This document shows, piece after piece, positions 61,732 to 64,000 of a stretch of 64,000 nt of DNA; the stretch's first letter is position 1, and every line of letters begins with the position of its first letter. The notes beneath the pieces are model-generated. The model was not told the origin of the DNA and made no database searches. It saw only the letters and a list, made by a program, of their open reading frames with translations. The stretch is taken from contig NZ_JAUMZU010000014.1 of assembly GCF_030527965.1 (NCBI RefSeq), forward strand, positions 1 to 64,000, given 5' to 3'. The position numbers and the translations under genes were made by a program. This DNA comes from Neisseria sp. (GTDB lineage: Bacteria; Pseudomonadota; Gammaproteobacteria; Burkholderiales; Neisseriaceae).

Positions 61732-61758
61732 GTTTGATTAGTAAGCAAAGAAATTAAA

Positions 61759-63054
61759 ATGGGCAACAAAATCCAAGCTGTAAAAGGTATGAACGATCTG
61801 CTGCCGGTAGAGCAGAAAGATTTTAAACTTACCGCTGCTTTCTGGCAGTCATTTGAAGAAACGGTCAGCCGCTGGGCCAAGCGCTTCGGGTATAACCAGA
61901 TACGCACACCCGTGGTGGAGCAAACGGGTTTGTTTGTCCGTTCCATTGGCGAAGAAACCGATGTGGTCGGCAAAGAAATGTATACGTTTGCCGATTCCAA
62001 TGATTCGCTTAGCCTGAGCCTGCGTCCGGAAGGCACGGCATCTTGTTTGCGTGCAGTGGTTGAGCATAACCTTTTGTATAACGGCCCGCAGAAGCTTTGG
62101 TACATGGGGCCGATGTTTCGCCGCGAGCGGCCGCAAAAAGGGCGCTACCGCCAGTTTCATCAAGTAGGCGTGGAAGCGCTGGGTTTGGAAGGGCCTGATA
62201 TTGATGCCGAAATCATTGCCATGTGTGCCGATTTATGGAATGAACTGGGCATCAGCCCATATCTGACGTTGGAATTGAATAATCTGGGCAACCGTGAAGA
62301 ACGCTCAGTGCATCGTAAGGCCTTGGTGGATTATTTAAGCCGTTATGAAGCGCAACTGGATGAAGACAGTAAGCGCCGTTTGCACACCAATCCTTTGCGC
62401 GTATTAGACAGCAAAAATCCCGACTTACAGGAAATTTGTAATGCCGCGCCGCGTCTGACAGACTATTTGGGCGAAGCATCTTCGGCGCACTACAATGGTT
62501 TGAAAACCATGCTAGACGGCCTAGGCATCGCCTATGTCGAAAATCCGCGCCTGGTTCGCGGTTTGGATTATTACAATCAAACTGTTTTTGAATGGACTAC
62601 CGACAAACTCGGTGCTCAGGCAACTGTTTGCGGCGGCGGTCGTTATGACGGGTTGATTGAGGAGTTGGGCGGTAAGCATGCGCCTTCCATCGGTTTTGCA
62701 TTAGGCGTAGAGCGCTTGTTGCTGCTGGTGCACGAATACGGCTGTCTGAAAGCCCAGTCTGCGCCGGATGTGTACGCTATGCATCAAGGAGAGGGCGCGG
62801 CATTGAAGGCAATGCAATATGCTAATTTACTGCGCCGTAATGGGTTCGACGTATTGCAACATGCCGGTAACCAAAGCCTGAAAGCTCAAATGAAAAAAGC
62901 CGATGCCAGTCAGGCGCGTTTTGCATTGATTGTGGCGCAAAGCGAGCTGGAAACGGATACGGTAACCTTGAAAGACATGCAGGGCGGGTTAGGACAGCAA
63001 ACTCTGAGCGCCGACCAATTATTGACAACATTACAACAATGGAAGAATGCATAA
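61759..63054 (+). CDS. hisS: Histidyl-tRNA synthetase
   Basis: A class II synthetase that charges tRNA-His. The 431-residue protein begins [19 protein letters not shown]. Motif 2 is [24 protein letters not shown] near residue 115, the histidine-binding [13 protein letters not shown] near residue 260, and motif 3 [33 protein letters not shown] near residue 290. The C-terminal anticodon-binding domain ends in [11 protein letters not shown]. The yfgM-like gene starts two bases after the stop codon. A partial uptake sequence (GGCTGTCTGAAA) occurs in frame near 62741. Confidence 0.98.
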   Translation: MGNKIQAVKGMNDLLPVEQKDFKLTAAFWQSFEETVSRWAKRFGYNQIRTPVVEQTGLFVRSIGEETDVVGKEMYTFADSNDSLSLSLRPEGTASCLRAVVEHNLLYNGPQKLWYMGPMFRRERPQKGRYRQFHQVGVEALGLEGPDIDAEIIAMCADLWNELGISPYLTLELNNLGNREERSVHRKALVDYLSRYEAQLDEDSKRRLHTNPLRVLDSKNPDLQEICNAAPRLTDYLGEASSAHYNGLKTMLDGLGIAYVENPRLVRGLDYYNQTVFEWTTDKLGAQATVCGGGRYDGLIEELGGKHAPSIGFALGVERLLLLVHEYGCLKAQSAPDVYAMHQGEGAALKAMQYANLLRRNGFDVLQHAGNQSLKAQMKKADASQARFALIVAQSELETDTVTLKDMQGGLGQQTLSADQLLTTLQQWKNA

Positions 63055-63055
63055 T

Positions 63056-63685
63056 ATGGCAGCACACCTTGAAGAACAGCAGGAATTGGATAATTTCAAA
63101 CATTTCTGGAAAGGCTGGGGCCGCTGGATTTTTGCTTTGTTGGTTGCCAGCAGTTTGGGCTATCTGGGGTGGGTGCTGTATCAAAACCATCAGGCAGGAA
63201 AAAACGAGGAAGCGGCGGAAATCCTATCCCAAATGGTGGTGAAAGCCGAAAGCAGTAAAGATCCTAAAGTGTTGAATGCTGATTTGCTGAATCTGCAACA
63301 ACACTATCCGTCAACCATTGCTACGGCCCAAGCCACTTTTATGGCTGCAGCATCCGAATTTGATAAAGGCAATTATGATGCTGCGGCCAAACATTTGAGT
63401 TGGGTTTTGAAAAATCAGAAAGCGCCTTTCGTACAGGCATTGGCAGTGCAGCGACTGGCCATTGTGCAATTGCAGCAGAAAAAGTTCGATGAGGCTCTAG
63501 CCACTTTAAACACCCCAGTCGACGAGGCTTTCCAACCTGTGTTGCTGGAAACTAAAGGCGATGTGTTGGCGGCACAGGGCAAGAATAAGGAAGCGCTCGC
63601 TTCTTATGAAGAAGCGCTTGGTAAATTACCGAAAGAAGCGGCTTCCAACGAATTGCTCCAGTTGAAAATCGACCAGTTGAAATAG
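63056..63685 (+). CDS. YfgM family tetratricopeptide protein
   Basis: The 209-residue protein has an N-terminal cytoplasmic stretch, one transmembrane helix (about residues 25-43: WIFALLVASSLGYLGWVLY), and a periplasmic TPR-like domain of four or so repeats (residues 55-205). E. coli YfgM is an ancillary SecYEG-associated chaperone and attenuates the Rcs stress response. The start codon lies two bases after the hisS stop codon, so it is co-transcribed with hisS. The order hisS-yfgM-der lacks bamB, which lies between yfgM and der in E. coli. Confidence 0.9.
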   Translation: MAAHLEEQQELDNFKHFWKGWGRWIFALLVASSLGYLGWVLYQNHQAGKNEEAAEILSQMVVKAESSKDPKVLNADLLNLQQHYPSTIATAQATFMAAASEFDKGNYDAAAKHLSWVLKNQKAPFVQALAVQRLAIVQLQQKKFDEALATLNTPVDEAFQPVLLETKGDVLAAQGKNKEALASYEEALGKLPKEAASNELLQLKIDQLK

Positions 63686-63773
63686 GTTTCTTTGCTTTTC
63701 TGAATAATGCCTGTCTGAAAAACAACCGCTTTCAGGGCTCCTTAATCTAATATGAAATAACGGCTGCAAAAAC

Positions 63774-64000
63774 ATGAAATCCACCATAGCATTAGTCGGC
63801 CGGCCCAACGTCGGCAAATCCACTTTGTTCAATCGTTTGACGCGCACCAAAGATGCGTTAGTTGCCGATTTGCCGGGTCTTACCCGAGACCGCCATTACG
63901 GCCACGGTAAAGTGGGCAGCAAGCCTTATCTGGTTATCGATACCGGCGGTTTCGAACCGGTGGTTGACAGCGGCATTCTGCATGAAATGGCCAGGCATAC
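63774..64000 (+). CDS. der: GTPase Der (EngA), 5' end only
   Basis: Der is a double GTPase needed for 50S ribosome assembly. The window holds the first 75 or so codons: G1 motif [14 protein letters not shown] at residues 8-21, G2 threonine in [11 protein letters not shown], and G3 DTGGF near residue 55. The gene runs off the right edge, so the second G domain and KH-like domain are not visible. An uptake sequence (63708-63720) lies between the yfgM-like gene and this start. Confidence 0.95.
   Translation, partial: MKSTIALVGRPNVGKSTLFNRLTRTKDALVADLPGLTRDRHYGHGKVGSKPYLVIDTGGFEPVVDSGILHEMARH

Overview
The window looks like a chromosomal segment of a Neisseriaceae species that uses the DNA uptake sequence (DUS) dialect TGCCTGTCTGAA. 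I associate this dialect (TG-wadDUS) with Neisseria wadsworthii and close relatives rather than with the meningococcus/gonococcus group (ATGCCGTCTGAA). It occurs dozens of times, mostly as inverted pairs that double as terminators between genes. Gene content also fits Neisseria: an H.8-type azurin lipoprotein, a ComP-like minor pilin, PilW, a DMP19-like acidic protein, a kinase-only HldA, and no bamB between yfgM and der. I saw no rRNA, tRNA, CRISPR array, insertion sequence or prophage.

Layout. 0.27-7.3 kb: secA with a divergent DciA-like gene, azurin, a MOSC protein, mutY and an HpnC-like squalene synthase. 7.5-13.7 kb: argS, folD, rraA and four unrecognised, mostly membrane, proteins. 13.8-20.6 kb: an envelope/LPS block (hldD, hldA, lapB, lapA, waaF) with pyrF and the DMP19-like gene embedded. 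20.8-21.8 kb: two tandem type IV pilin genes, the second being comP-like, i.e. the probable receptor for the DUS that fills this window. 22.2-26.8 kb: a self-contained MacA-MacB-outer membrane factor efflux operon.

26.8-34.5 kb is the most unusual stretch. After a leftward glycosyltransferase come eight rightward genes: GT2 glycosyltransferase, LpxL-like acyltransferase, hotdog thioesterase, LolA-like carrier, DarA, DarB, an unknown 146-residue protein and a BtrH-like protein. This is the set of lipid-handling and dialkylresorcinol genes of aryl polyene/dialkylresorcinol (flexirubin-like) clusters, but without the polyene-building core. An MMPL exporter of the kind found in such clusters lies alone at 51.9-54.2 kb. 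I infer a dispersed aryl polyene/dialkylresorcinol pathway.

34.6-51.7 kb: housekeeping genes (trmB, cutA, panD, a phospholipase D lipoprotein, clpS-clpA, cspA, smpB, guaA, miaA-mutL, a YqjD/YqjE-like stress operon, dedA, hda and a HAD phosphatase). 54.3-64 kb: an orphan RnfB-like ferredoxin protein, a YecA/YgfB-family protein, zapE, ndk, then a compact rlmN-pilW-rodZ-ispG-hisS-yfgM-der series that runs off the right edge.

Recurring themes are natural competence and envelope biogenesis. DUS copies sit not only in terminators but inside coding sequence (mutY, mutL, ispG, macA, an outer membrane factor signal peptide, the MMPL exporter), and in two genes they supply the stop codon.
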